Positions 26,796 through 34,687 of a DNA stretch of 64,000 bases are shown here, piece after piece. The notes under the pieces were generated by a model. The model was not told where the DNA came from. It searched no databases and saw nothing but the letters and a program-made list of their open reading frames with translations. The position numbers and the translations under genes are program-made. How positions within the stretch are numbered: position 1 is the first letter of the stretch; each line of letters starts with the position of its first letter. The DNA comes from Bacteroidota bacterium (GTDB lineage Bacteria > Bacteroidota > Bacteroidia > Chitinophagales > Chitinophagaceae): the NCBI GenBank assembly GCA_023437225.1, contig JAEZGS010000011.1, positions 62,001 to 126,000 of the forward strand, read 5' to 3'.

Positions 26796-27794
26796 TCAGA
26801 GGGACAGTAAAAATTTTTCGGTGTCAACCCCGTCCGCATAATCAAGGATTCCCGGTTGTTGAGCCTTTCCGAAATTTACATGGTTGCGACCGACAACGCA
26901 TTGGATCGATTCATTGTTTTCGAGACTGTCTTCGACCTTACGTACATCATCATAGTATTCATAATGCAGCATTCCGATCGGTGAAAACACCGGTTCATTT
27001 TCTAACAATATCAAAGAGCCGTTTGTCATGTAGTATTTTCGATTCAGCATTAGTAAGGCAAGCTGGTAGTCATAATTGTTGCGATATTTATTGTGATCGA
27101 ATAAATAATTATACTTCTTGAAAGCTTCAAGCAGAGGAAGGAAGTCATAATTTTTTGGAACGAAGATCTTGGTCACGTTCCTACATCCTAATCCGAAATA
27201 CTGGTACACATCATCGGCAAGCGATTGCAATTCGCTTACTGTTTCATTGCCATCAAGTATTGAAACAGATGTCCGGTTTTTCCGTATAATATGCGGGTAT
27301 TTAGAAAAGTAATAATCAAAATAACGCGAGGTGTTATTGCTGCCCGTTGCGATATATGCATCGCAACCTTTAAGCATATCGGAAAAGCTCACTAAGTCAT
27401 TTACTTCGGGATCCCAATGCACCAGCCGTTCCACCAGGTGTTTGAGAAGTACTGCATCGCGAGACGATAATTTTATTGTTTGCCTGTGACCCGATAGAAA
27501 AGCGCACATAAAATCATGAAAACCTACTAATGGAATATTTCCTGCCATAACTATACCTACATTCTTTGAAGCAGCAGCTTCCGAAGGAATGGCATATTGC
27601 TGAGTGAATGTTTCAAGCCCGGTGGACGACAAATAATGACGGGCGATGTGATTACTCTGCAGATCCGTAAATTCAGGGATAAACCATCCGTTTTCTCGTT
27701 GGGCACGCTCTTTTACCGATGCCCAATGTTCATTATTTTCAAGTATATAATCGCCTAGTTCTTGCAATAAAACCAAACGTTGTTGTAAATTCAT
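26796..27794 (-). CDS. LuxC-like acyl-CoA/acyl-protein reductase
   Basis: A 332-residue enzyme of the LuxC acyl-CoA reductase family within the aldehyde dehydrogenase superfamily, which reduces an activated acyl group to an aldehyde with NAD(P)H. The probable catalytic Cys is in YFGLGCRNVTKIFVP (about 203); other family features are VGIVMAGNIPLVGFHDF, SSRDAVLLKHLV and ATGSNNTSRYF. LuxC proteins are usually nearer 450 residues, so this is a short form. No luxD, luxE or luciferase is present. It diverges from a ferredoxin with 59 bases between the start codons and overlapping promoters. Confidence 0.85.
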   Translation of the reverse strand: MNLQQRLVLLQELGDYILENNEHWASVKERAQRENGWFIPEFTDLQSNHIARHYLSSTGLETFTQQYAIPSEAAASKNVGIVMAGNIPLVGFHDFMCAFLSGHRQTIKLSSRDAVLLKHLVERLVHWDPEVNDLVSFSDMLKGCDAYIATGSNNTSRYFDYYFSKYPHIIRKNRTSVSILDGNETVSELQSLADDVYQYFGLGCRNVTKIFVPKNYDFLPLLEAFKKYNYLFDHNKYRNNYDYQLALLMLNRKYYMTNGSLILLENEPVFSPIGMLHYEYYDDVRKVEDSLENNESIQCVVGRNHVNFGKAQQPGILDYADGVDTEKFLLSL

Positions 27795-27807
27795 TCAGCT
27801 ATATTTG
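27780..27807 (+). promoter_or_regulatory. Promoter of the ferredoxin gene
   Basis: TTG (27780-27782), 17 bases, then an exact -7 box TATATTTG (27800-27807). The leader would be about 40 bases. The -33 part lies inside the first codons of the divergent reductase. Confidence 0.6.
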
Positions 27808-27812
27808 TCGTA

Positions 27813-27820
27813 CAAAAATA
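27813..27820 (-). promoter_or_regulatory. Promoter -7 box TATTTTTG for the acyl-CoA reductase
   Basis: Exact TAnnTTTG match on the minus strand, 18 bases upstream of the reductase ATG and 5 bases from the opposing ferredoxin -7 box. No -33 element seen at proper spacing. Confidence 0.4.
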
Positions 27821-27853
27821 ACAGTTTATCAATCCATAAAAACCAGAGAGATC

Positions 27854-28201
27854 ATGGCTATCAAAATTACAGACGAGTGTATCAATTGTGGAGCTTGCGA
27901 ACCGGAGTGTCCGAACAACGCAATTTACGAAGGTGGAGTAGAGTGGGCTATTTCTGATGGAACTTCGGTGAAAGGTTCTTATACATTGCTTGATGGTTCT
28001 GTGGTAGATGCAGACCAGCGCAATGAGCCGATCAGCATGGACACATATTACATCGTTCCAAATAAATGCACCGAATGCCAGGGGTTTCATGAAGAGCCTC
28101 AGTGTGCGGCGGTTTGTCCCGTTGACTGTTGTGTTCCCGATGAGATGTATAAGGAAACAGTTGAGGAACTGCTGGAAAAGAAAGAGAAGTTGCACATCTG
28201 A
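27854..28201 (+). CDS. 4Fe-4S dicluster ferredoxin
   Basis: A 115-residue cytosolic electron carrier. The first cluster motif is CINCGACEPECP, starting at residue 9. The second, CTECQGFHEEPQCAAVCPVDCC, has an 8-residue stretch between the second and third Cys, the long spacing of 2[4Fe4S] ferredoxins of the Alvin type. About 40 residues separate the motifs. The start at 27854 opens with MAIKITDEC as in other ferredoxins. It may supply electrons for the divergently encoded reductase, but this is inference from position. Confidence 0.93.
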   Translation: MAIKITDECINCGACEPECPNNAIYEGGVEWAISDGTSVKGSYTLLDGSVVDADQRNEPISMDTYYIVPNKCTECQGFHEEPQCAAVCPVDCCVPDEMYKETVEELLEKKEKLHI

Positions 28202-28324
28202 TGTGCAAAACTTTTTATCGCAATACAGTTGTATTTCGCTCCATGAAGTAATACCTTTATAGAGGTTAATAAAAGTGCAACAGTATTGTTGCAGTTATCA
28301 GGCGGGTGATATTTCCCGCTGTAA

Positions 28325-28364
28325 AAAGGTGAAGGGGCAACTTCCTTCACCTTTGTTATTTTTG
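28325..28364 (+). terminator. Terminator after the ferredoxin gene
   Basis: Perfect 11-bp stem AAAGGTGAAGG/CCTTCACCTTT with an 8-base loop, followed by GTTATTTTTG. A second, smaller hairpin (GCGGG/CCCGC near 28303) precedes it. Confidence 0.8.
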
Positions 28365-28444
28365 CGTCGCGTCATTAAATTTCTTGTCAGTATTCCCGTT
28401 TAGAGTCATATTTACGCGATTTTTCAATAAAGAGATAGTTCACG

Positions 28445-29452
28445 ATGTCCGATAAGCCAAAAATTGCCTTTGTCACTGGCGGTTATTCAGGAGAAGCAGA
28501 GATATCCTACAAAAGTGCGTTAACCATAGAAAAGAATCTTGACAGGAGTCGGTATGAAATCTATAAGATCGACATTACTCCCAATGGATGGTTCTATGAA
28601 CATGAGTCTGGACAGCGATCCGCAGTATGCAGGGAAGATTTTTCCATTCTCCTCAGTAACGAAAAAATAAATTTCGATGCTGTGCTTGTGGGGATTCACG
28701 GCACACCTGGTGAGGATGGCAAGTTGCAGGGATACTTTGATATGCTTCATTTGCCGTATACTTCATGTGATGCGGCAACTTCAGCACTTACATTCAATAA
28801 ACGATATACGGTTGCTGTAGCTGCATTTTCCGGCATTCATGTTGCCAGATCCATGCACCTTATGAGGCAGAATCCCATTTCAAGCGAGGCAATTCTTTCC
28901 CAATTAAAGCTGCCGCTGTTTGTAAAACCAAGCAACGGGGGATCGAGTATTGGTATGAGCAAGGTGAATGAGGCAAATGAATTAGAGCCTGCGATTGAAA
29001 AAGCGTTTCGGGAAGATGAGCAGGTATTGATCGAGGAATTCATTCAGGGGCGTGAGTTTACCGTTGGTGTTTTCAGGTCGGCATCAGGTATCATTGTTCT
29101 TCCAATAACAGAAATAGAAACAAGAAAAGAGTTCTTTGATTTTGAAGCGAAATACCAGGGCATGAGTGTTGAAACCACTCCTGCCGTTATAAATGATAAA
29201 ATGGCATCATTGATAAGAAACGATGCGCAACGCATTTACGAGGTATTTAATTGCCGGGGCGTTGTGCGGATCGACTTTATCTTCAATGAAAAGGAGGAGG
29301 TGCCTTACATGCTTGAAATCAATACTGTTCCGGGTCAAAGCGAAGCATCGATCGTACCACAGCAGGTGAGGGCGATGGGTTGGAATCTCAAAGAATTTTA
29401 TTCAGCGCTTATTGAAGACGCACTAGGCCGTCGCATGTATGTTAACGCATAA
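28445..29452 (+). CDS. ddl: D-alanine--D-alanine ligase
   Basis: ATP-grasp ligase of 335 residues making the D-Ala-D-Ala dipeptide for peptidoglycan in the cytosol. Visible motifs are GIHGTPGEDGKLQGYFDML, FVKPSNGGSSIGMSKV, LIEEFIQGREFTVGVF, RIDFIFNEKEE and MLEINTVPGQSEASIVPQQ. The PYTSCD segment contributes to the active site; Tyr rather than Phe follows the usual vancomycin-sensitive pattern in general, but specificity is not certain. It is followed by the PASTA gene, a common neighbour in this phylum. Confidence 0.95.
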   Translation: MSDKPKIAFVTGGYSGEAEISYKSALTIEKNLDRSRYEIYKIDITPNGWFYEHESGQRSAVCREDFSILLSNEKINFDAVLVGIHGTPGEDGKLQGYFDMLHLPYTSCDAATSALTFNKRYTVAVAAFSGIHVARSMHLMRQNPISSEAILSQLKLPLFVKPSNGGSSIGMSKVNEANELEPAIEKAFREDEQVLIEEFIQGREFTVGVFRSASGIIVLPITEIETRKEFFDFEAKYQGMSVETTPAVINDKMASLIRNDAQRIYEVFNCRGVVRIDFIFNEKEEVPYMLEINTVPGQSEASIVPQQVRAMGWNLKEFYSALIEDALGRRMYVNA

Positions 29453-29475
29453 GTACTAAAAGAAAAAACATAAAG

Positions 29476-30291
29476 GTGTTCAAACTCGTTACGTCAAAAC
29501 CCTTGTGGGTAAATATACTAGTAAGCATTGCCCTGGCTGTAGTCATCGTACTGCTTTTCCTTTTTTCACTGCGGTTTTTCACAAAACATGGTAAAACGCT
29601 CACCATTCCCTCTGTAACGGGAATTACGCTTTCGCAAGCGCAAACACTTCTTGAGCAAAATGGATTTGAGATTGAAATACAGGATTCGGTTTATGTTGAT
29701 ACAGCTGCGCCGTTATCAGTACTTCGTCAATTCCCCGAGGCCGATGCTGTAGTTAAGGAAAACAGAACGGTCTATCTCACAATTAATCGTGCAGTGCCAC
29801 CAACCATCGATATGCCGAACATCATCAATATGACGTTTCGCAGTGCAGAAATGGCTTTAAAACAATACGGACTGATTCTCGAAGACACTGTATATCGCCC
29901 CGACTTTGCAAAAAATGCTGTGCTCGATCAGTTGTACAACGGTGATCCAATTAAGCCAGGCACAAAGATACAGATGGGAAGCCCTATTGTACTGGTTCTG
30001 GGTAGTGGACTGGGGCAGGATGAGTTCAGCGTGCCAGACCTTTTTTCTCTCACTTACCCGGAAGCAGTCACGCTGCTTGAATCAAATAACCTTGGCGTAG
30101 GAGCAGTGGTAGTGGATACCGATGTAACCGATACCGCTCGCGCGTTCGTTTACAGGCAGCGACCTGAGAGGATCGGCTATGAGAACAGAGTGAATAGAAT
30201 CCGGCCAGGACAAACCATTGACCTTTGGCTGAGTGTTCAGCGACCTATCCGTCAGGACTCTTTGCCCGCGCAGGTTCCAGATGTTTACTAA
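29476..30291 (+). CDS. PASTA-domain membrane protein
   Basis: A 271-residue bitopic protein: short cytosolic N-terminus, one membrane helix (about 11-33, SIALAVVIVLLFLFSLRFF) and three PASTA domains in the periplasm (about 40-108, 110-180, 185-255). PASTA domains bind peptidoglycan fragments. No kinase or transpeptidase domain is present, so it is a stand-alone PASTA protein rather than a PknB or PBP. It starts with GTG, 24 bases after ddl, and probably shares its transcript, which fits a cell-wall role. Confidence 0.9.
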   Translation: MFKLVTSKPLWVNILVSIALAVVIVLLFLFSLRFFTKHGKTLTIPSVTGITLSQAQTLLEQNGFEIEIQDSVYVDTAAPLSVLRQFPEADAVVKENRTVYLTINRAVPPTIDMPNIINMTFRSAEMALKQYGLILEDTVYRPDFAKNAVLDQLYNGDPIKPGTKIQMGSPIVLVLGSGLGQDEFSVPDLFSLTYPEAVTLLESNNLGVGAVVVDTDVTDTARAFVYRQRPERIGYENRVNRIRPGQTIDLWLSVQRPIRQDSLPAQVPDVY

Positions 30292-30302
30292 AAATCTATA
30301 GT

Positions 30303-30611
30303 ATGCAACAGATAACAATCGACGAAGTAAAATCCCGCTTGGATGCAGGAGAAAATTTGAATCTGCTTGACGTTCGTGAAAACAACGAACGGGAAGAATT
30401 TAATATTGGCGGAAGGTTCATTCCACTTGGCCGGGTTACTGCAATGGATATTGATGACATTGAAGATCTCAAAAATGAAGAACTGATCGTTTATTGCAGG
30501 TCGGGTAACCGCAGCGGACAGGCTGCTACATTCCTTGAAACGATGGGCTTCACAAACGTAAAAAACCTGTCCGGCGGTATGAATGCATGGCGGGATAAGT
30601 TTACAAGCTGA
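30303..30611 (+). CDS. Rhodanese-like protein
   Basis: A single-domain rhodanese of 102 residues, cytosolic. The persulfide-forming Cys lies in the active loop VYCRSGNRSG, and the family pattern LLDVRENNEREEF and LSGGMNAWRDKF is clear. It may act as a sulfurtransferase, but single-domain rhodaneses have varied roles. I start at the ATG at 30303, 11 bases after the PASTA gene. Its 3' end overlaps the convergent TonB receptor gene by 11 bases. Confidence 0.9.
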   Translation: MQQITIDEVKSRLDAGENLNLLDVRENNEREEFNIGGRFIPLGRVTAMDIDDIEDLKNEELIVYCRSGNRSGQAATFLETMGFTNVKNLSGGMNAWRDKFTS

Positions 30612-32973
30612 TATTAATTCCAGTCATCAGGTTTGTCCCGGCCATAGGAAAATAATAATTCTCAGTTACCATCTGTCCTTCGTACTGATAGCTGAAAGTA
30701 TAACCATTGGGTTCATACAGGCGGTTGAACACGTTATTGATTTGCACAAGGAAGCTGATCTCACGAAATTTCTTAGTTGAAAGCGTGTAAGATAAATGCA
30801 GGTTCTGCACATAGTAAGAGCTCAGGCTTCTTGCTTTATTATTTGTGTTGTCGAGATACTGCCTGGAAACATATTTGGCAGGAGCTGCTATGCGCAATCC
30901 CTTCACGGGTGTCCATTCAACAGAAGCGCCTGCAACGACTGCTGGCGAAAAAGCAATGTCAGTAGTTCCATGGTTTACGGACTTTTGGCCACCATCATCA
31001 TAATCATCGTAATACTCAGTGAAATCACTGATTCGATTCTTACTGAATGAAGCGTTTGCTGATATGCGCAATGATTTGCCTAAACGATGCGCAGCGCTCA
31101 ATTCGATTCCCGCACGATAACTTTCCGGGATATTGGTCCGTGTATATGCACCAACGTCATTGACCTTTCCTGTGAGTACAAGTTGATCACGATACATCAT
31201 GTAATAGAGGGTTGTCTGCAACTGCGTGTTAGCATTTCTCCATTCGTATCCCAATTCAAGGTCGTGTAAATGTTCGGGCACTGGTTGTTCATTTCCTCCC
31301 GCTTCGAAATCGTCGCGATTTGGTTCCTTAGATGCTTTCGAGTACGAGGCATATAACTGGTGATTACGATTTGAATATGTGATGCCCACTTTTGGATTCA
31401 GAAAAGTGTACTTGTTGGCGAAATAAATATCCGGGTTATCGCGAAAACCATTCAATTCATAATTTATGTGTCTGACTTGAACATCACCAAAGAGGTATAG
31501 GTTAGTACCGATTTTTCTCTGGTATTTCGCATATGCATTGAAGTCCGTTTTAGATGCAGGATTATTATACCATCTGTAGTTGTCTGAAATTCCAGCCTGA
31601 GCCCAAATGATTTGCCCAAAATGATTTCCCGCATACTTGCTCCAACCACCGCCCAGATCAATTTGATCAGCGTTGGATTTATACATCAAAGAAAAAACCT
31701 GTCCGTAAAATTCGTTGTCCAGCCACAATTGGCGGATCAGATCGGTTTCTTCAATCGTTTCATTTCCTGAAGTGAATGGTGGAAGACCATAGTCGCCATA
31801 AGATTCCCCAGCCTTATACTGTTCATAATAGCCTTTTCCTTTAGTAAGGAACACTGCTGTATTCAACGCAAGTTTACCGGAAAATTCATGATTGAAAAAA
31901 AGTTGATAATGGTCTTGTTGGTAATTGTCCACCTCATTATCATAAGGGCTGCCCGGCCGTTCCATGCCTGCATAATTCACCGTTCTATTGATCTTTAAAT
32001 CGGCTTCAGAAACACCATTCCACGCCTGGTAAGTTTTCTCATTGCCTGACATGATATTAAGGCGAATGGAACTCTTGTTGGAAAGGTAAGCTGCGGAAAC
32101 ATAAAAAGATTTCAGATCAGTGGATGCACGATCGATATAGCCATCGCTATTGATCTTAGACAATCTTGCGTCGATCGTAAAATGATCATTAAGTAACCCG
32201 GTGCCAGCCTTGATGGTATGCTTCCACGTGTTGAAGCTTCCAAAAGCGTTGTTGATCTCGGCATAAGGAATGGTATTCACTTCATTCGTGCTGAAGTTAA
32301 TGGTGGCTCCAAAAGCTCCGGCGCCATTCGAAGAGGTGCCCACACCACGCTGTACCTGGATGCTTGAAACGGAGGACGCGAGGTCCGGCAGGTTCACAAA
32401 AAATAAACCCTGTGACTCTGCATCATTATAGGGGATGCCGTTGATTGTCATATTGATCCGGGTAGCATCCGACCCGCGAATTCGCAAACCTGTATAGCCG
32501 ATACCGTTGCCGGCATCAGAATTCACAATGACCGAGGGAACCTGGTCGAGCAAAAACGGCAGGTCCTGCCCAAGATTGAGTTTTTCAATGTCTTTCTTAG
32601 AAATATTTGTCTTTGTGAACGGCGCCTTATCGCCCGCCCGAATCGCCTTCACTTCAACCGGCTGCATGAAGAGATCGTAACGTTCCAAAGCGACCTCCAC
32701 ATTTTCACCAGCCTGGATGTTTCTGCGCACAAGTTTATAGCCGACAGAAGTAACTTCCATTGATGTGCCGGTTTGAGCCACCCTCGTAAGTTCAAAATAT
32801 CCTGCGGCATCCGTTAATGTAAACTGGCCGCTGTTGTAAGAAATTGTTGCAGATTCGATGGGCTGACCCGTGCGCGCGTCAGTCACCCGCCCTGTAACGG
32901 ATTGCGAGTTTGCCAATTGGCTGATACACAATGCGAGAAGACAGCTAAAAAAAACTTTCGAAAGTAATTTCAT
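30601..32973 (-). CDS. TonB-dependent receptor under TPP riboswitch control (probable thiamine uptake)
   Basis: Outer-membrane receptor of 790 residues: signal peptide (MKLLSKVFFSCLLALCISQL), a carboxypeptidase-regulatory-like domain (SVTGRVTDARTGQPIESATI, about 25-110), a plug domain (DLPFLLDQVPSVIV, GLRIRGSDATRINMTING) and a 22-strand barrel ending MTGINISL. It imports a substrate through the outer membrane using TonB energy. The TPP riboswitch just upstream points to thiamine or a derivative. The ATG at 32973 is chosen over 32997 because it opens into the signal peptide and forms part of a hairpin described below. No SusD partner follows, as expected for a vitamin receptor. Confidence 0.92.
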   Translation of the reverse strand: MKLLSKVFFSCLLALCISQLANSQSVTGRVTDARTGQPIESATISYNSGQFTLTDAAGYFELTRVAQTGTSMEVTSVGYKLVRRNIQAGENVEVALERYDLFMQPVEVKAIRAGDKAPFTKTNISKKDIEKLNLGQDLPFLLDQVPSVIVNSDAGNGIGYTGLRIRGSDATRINMTINGIPYNDAESQGLFFVNLPDLASSVSSIQVQRGVGTSSNGAGAFGATINFSTNEVNTIPYAEINNAFGSFNTWKHTIKAGTGLLNDHFTIDARLSKINSDGYIDRASTDLKSFYVSAAYLSNKSSIRLNIMSGNEKTYQAWNGVSEADLKINRTVNYAGMERPGSPYDNEVDNYQQDHYQLFFNHEFSGKLALNTAVFLTKGKGYYEQYKAGESYGDYGLPPFTSGNETIEETDLIRQLWLDNEFYGQVFSLMYKSNADQIDLGGGWSKYAGNHFGQIIWAQAGISDNYRWYNNPASKTDFNAYAKYQRKIGTNLYLFGDVQVRHINYELNGFRDNPDIYFANKYTFLNPKVGITYSNRNHQLYASYSKASKEPNRDDFEAGGNEQPVPEHLHDLELGYEWRNANTQLQTTLYYMMYRDQLVLTGKVNDVGAYTRTNIPESYRAGIELSAAHRLGKSLRISANASFSKNRISDFTEYYDDYDDGGQKSVNHGTTDIAFSPAVVAGASVEWTPVKGLRIAAPAKYVSRQYLDNTNNKARSLSSYYVQNLHLSYTLSTKKFREISFLVQINNVFNRLYEPNGYTFSYQYEGQMVTENYYFPMAGTNLMTGINISL

Positions 32974-33014
32974 TCCCTTTAGATTTTTTTCGTTCAATAA
33001 AAAATTTGGGAATG
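32971..33014 (-). promoter_or_regulatory. Candidate start-codon hairpin of the riboswitch expression platform
   Basis: On the minus strand CATTCCC (33008-33014) is complementary to GGGAATG (32971-32977), which contains the receptor ATG. Inside, a run of six T can pair with a run of A, extending the stem. Formation would hide the start codon. The first arm can instead pair with the GGGAA at the 3' end of the aptamer, giving a plausible two-state switch. Confidence 0.55.
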
Positions 33015-33042
33015 CCTGAGTGAAGTAAAAACATGAAGTTTC

Positions 33043-33125
33043 GACCTTCCCTGCGCAGGCATTATCCTGATCAGGTTCTACGGGTATTATCTCAGCCTTT
33101 CATTGAAAAGCACCCCGGGAACGTC
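33043..33125 (-). ncRNA. TPP riboswitch (THI box) aptamer
   Basis: The minus strand carries the conserved elements in order: GGGGTGC, GGCTGAGA (the pyrimidine-sensor loop), ATACCC, ACCTGATC, GGATAATGCC (the pyrophosphate-sensor region) and GCGCAGGGAA. The closing stem P1 is GAC-G-TTCC with GGAA-G-GTC, one mismatch. It binds thiamine pyrophosphate. The distance from the aptamer to the receptor ATG is about 70 bases, room for one expression platform. Confidence 0.95.
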
Positions 33126-33145
33126 ATCTCTACCTTGATGACGTT
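33120..33145 (-). promoter_or_regulatory. 5' hairpin abutting the TPP aptamer
   Basis: Perfect 8-bp inverted repeat AACGTCAT/ATGACGTT with a 10-base loop. Its second arm includes the GACGTT used by aptamer stem P1, so the two structures compete. It would be at the very 5' end of the transcript given the promoter box just upstream. Confidence 0.6.
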
Positions 33146-33146
33146 G

Positions 33147-33154
33147 CAAATATA
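33147..33154 (-). promoter_or_regulatory. Promoter -7 box TATATTTG for the TPP-controlled receptor
   Basis: Exact TAnnTTTG on the minus strand, placed so that transcription would start a few bases before the 5' hairpin. The -33 region is T/A-rich without a clear TTTG. Confidence 0.5.
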
Positions 33155-33221
33155 AGCGCAATTTTTTTTTAAATAATTGTAACATCTGTGAGGGCGTTGC
33201 GTCTCAATCTAAAATCTTGAT

Positions 33222-33938
33222 ATGAAAAAGTTAGGAATACTATTGATGTTTGCCTTTTCGGCATCGGTTGCACTGGCCCAGGTGCAGATTAAGGATGCAA
33301 ATGCGCAAAACCGCAACATTACAGGTTTCCACGGTATCGACGTGGCAAGTGGAATAGATGTGTTGCTTACCCAGGGAAACAGCGAAGGAGTGGCAGTAAG
33401 TGCCTCAGATCCCAGGCATCTGGAGCGTATTCGTACCGAGGTGAAAAATGGCGTGTTGCATATTTATTATGATAACTCTTCTAAGGACTGGTTCAACAAC
33501 GGCAACCGCAAGCTGAAAGCATATGTATCCATTAAAAATATAGACGTTCTGCATGCATCTTCGGGTGCACAGGTGAACGTGGAAGGCGCAGTAAAATCAA
33601 ATAAACTGGACGTTGAAGTGTCAAGTGGAGCATTGATCAAAGGGGAATTCCAGGTAGAAAATATGGATGTTGAACAAAGCAGCGGGTCAATAGCCCGTAT
33701 CTCCGGGAATGTTGCAGCGCTTAAGGTTGAAGGAAACAGCGGCAGTATCTTCGATGGCTACGACCTCGAAACCAGTACCTGCGATGCGGAAACCAGCAGC
33801 GGAAGCATCGTTCGCGTAACTGTAAACAAAGAACTCTCAGTAGACGCAAGCAGTGGAGGGAAGATATCGTACAAAGGCACAGGAGTAATTAAAAATATCA
33901 ACACCAGCAGTGGTGGTAATGTTTCCCGTAAAAGCTAA
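33222..33938 (+). CDS. DUF2807 (head-GIN type) exported protein, SSG-repeat form
   Basis: A 238-residue exported protein with a signal peptide (to about ALAQ20) and a DUF2807 beta-helix-like domain. After GFHGIDVASGIDVLLTQGN the chain shows repeated SSG turns at regular spacing: ASSGAQ, VSSGAL, SSGSIA, NSGSIF, SSGSIV, SSGGKI, SSGGNV. The function of DUF2807 is unknown; the fold suggests a surface or periplasmic adaptor. It lies 17 bases before a paralogue with a different turn motif. Confidence 0.9.
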   Translation: MKKLGILLMFAFSASVALAQVQIKDANAQNRNITGFHGIDVASGIDVLLTQGNSEGVAVSASDPRHLERIRTEVKNGVLHIYYDNSSKDWFNNGNRKLKAYVSIKNIDVLHASSGAQVNVEGAVKSNKLDVEVSSGALIKGEFQVENMDVEQSSGSIARISGNVAALKVEGNSGSIFDGYDLETSTCDAETSSGSIVRVTVNKELSVDASSGGKISYKGTGVIKNINTSSGGNVSRKS

Positions 33939-33955
33939 GCTCAAAAACTATCGAA

Positions 33956-34666
33956 ATGAAAAATACAGTAATTGCAATTGCCATTATGTTGTGCTCAACC
34001 ATGGTTGTAGCTCAAAAGCAGGTGATCTCTGATGCAAACGCGCAGGATCGCAACCTTAAAGGATTTCACGGAATAAAGGTTTCGCACGCCATAGATGTTA
34101 TTATTTCCCAGGGCAACGAAGAAGGTGTGGCGGTGAGTGCGAAATCGGATGAGTACCGCGACAAGATCCGCACGGAAGTAGAGAACGGGATCTTGAAGAT
34201 CTGGTACGATGAGAAATCCTGGAAAGGAGGGAATCGCCAACTTAAAGCTTATGTATCAGTGAAAAATATTGATCTGATACAAGCTTCGGGTGCATGTGAT
34301 GTTGTTGTAACTGGAAACTTAAAAGCGAAAGATCTAAGGCTGGTGATGTCTGGTGCCAGTGACTTCAATGGTACTATGGATGCTGAGTTTGTGGATGCAG
34401 ACCTCAGCGGTGCTTCGGACGTAGTTGTCAAAGGAAGTGTTGACGGAATAAAGATCGAAGCAAGTGGGGCCAGCAGTTTCAAAGGATATGATCTGCAGGC
34501 AGAAAAATGTGATGTACGTGCAAGCGGTGCATCAGATATAAGTATCACGGTGAATAAGGAGTTGAACGCCCAGGCGTCCGGTGCCAGCGGTGTAAATTAT
34601 AAAGGCGCGGGTGTCATCAGGGATATAAAGACAAGCGGTGCAAGTAGTGTTTCCCGCAAAGGATAA
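33956..34666 (+). CDS. DUF2807 exported protein, SGAS-repeat form
   Basis: A 236-residue paralogue of the upstream protein, with a signal peptide (to about VVAQ20), the same opening (DANAQDRNLKGFHGIKVSHAIDVIISQGNEEGVAVSA split here as about 24-60) and the same length. The regular turns now read SGAC, SGAS or SGAD: ASGACD, MSGASD, LSGASD, ASGASS, ASGASD, ASGASG, TSGASS. The two proteins are the same frame but each is internally uniform, so the repeats seem to have been homogenised separately. Function unknown. Confidence 0.9.
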   Translation: MKNTVIAIAIMLCSTMVVAQKQVISDANAQDRNLKGFHGIKVSHAIDVIISQGNEEGVAVSAKSDEYRDKIRTEVENGILKIWYDEKSWKGGNRQLKAYVSVKNIDLIQASGACDVVVTGNLKAKDLRLVMSGASDFNGTMDAEFVDADLSGASDVVVKGSVDGIKIEASGASSFKGYDLQAEKCDVRASGASDISITVNKELNAQASGASGVNYKGAGVIRDIKTSGASSVSRKG

Positions 34667-34687
34667 ACCAAGCAGGTGCCTCTGATA

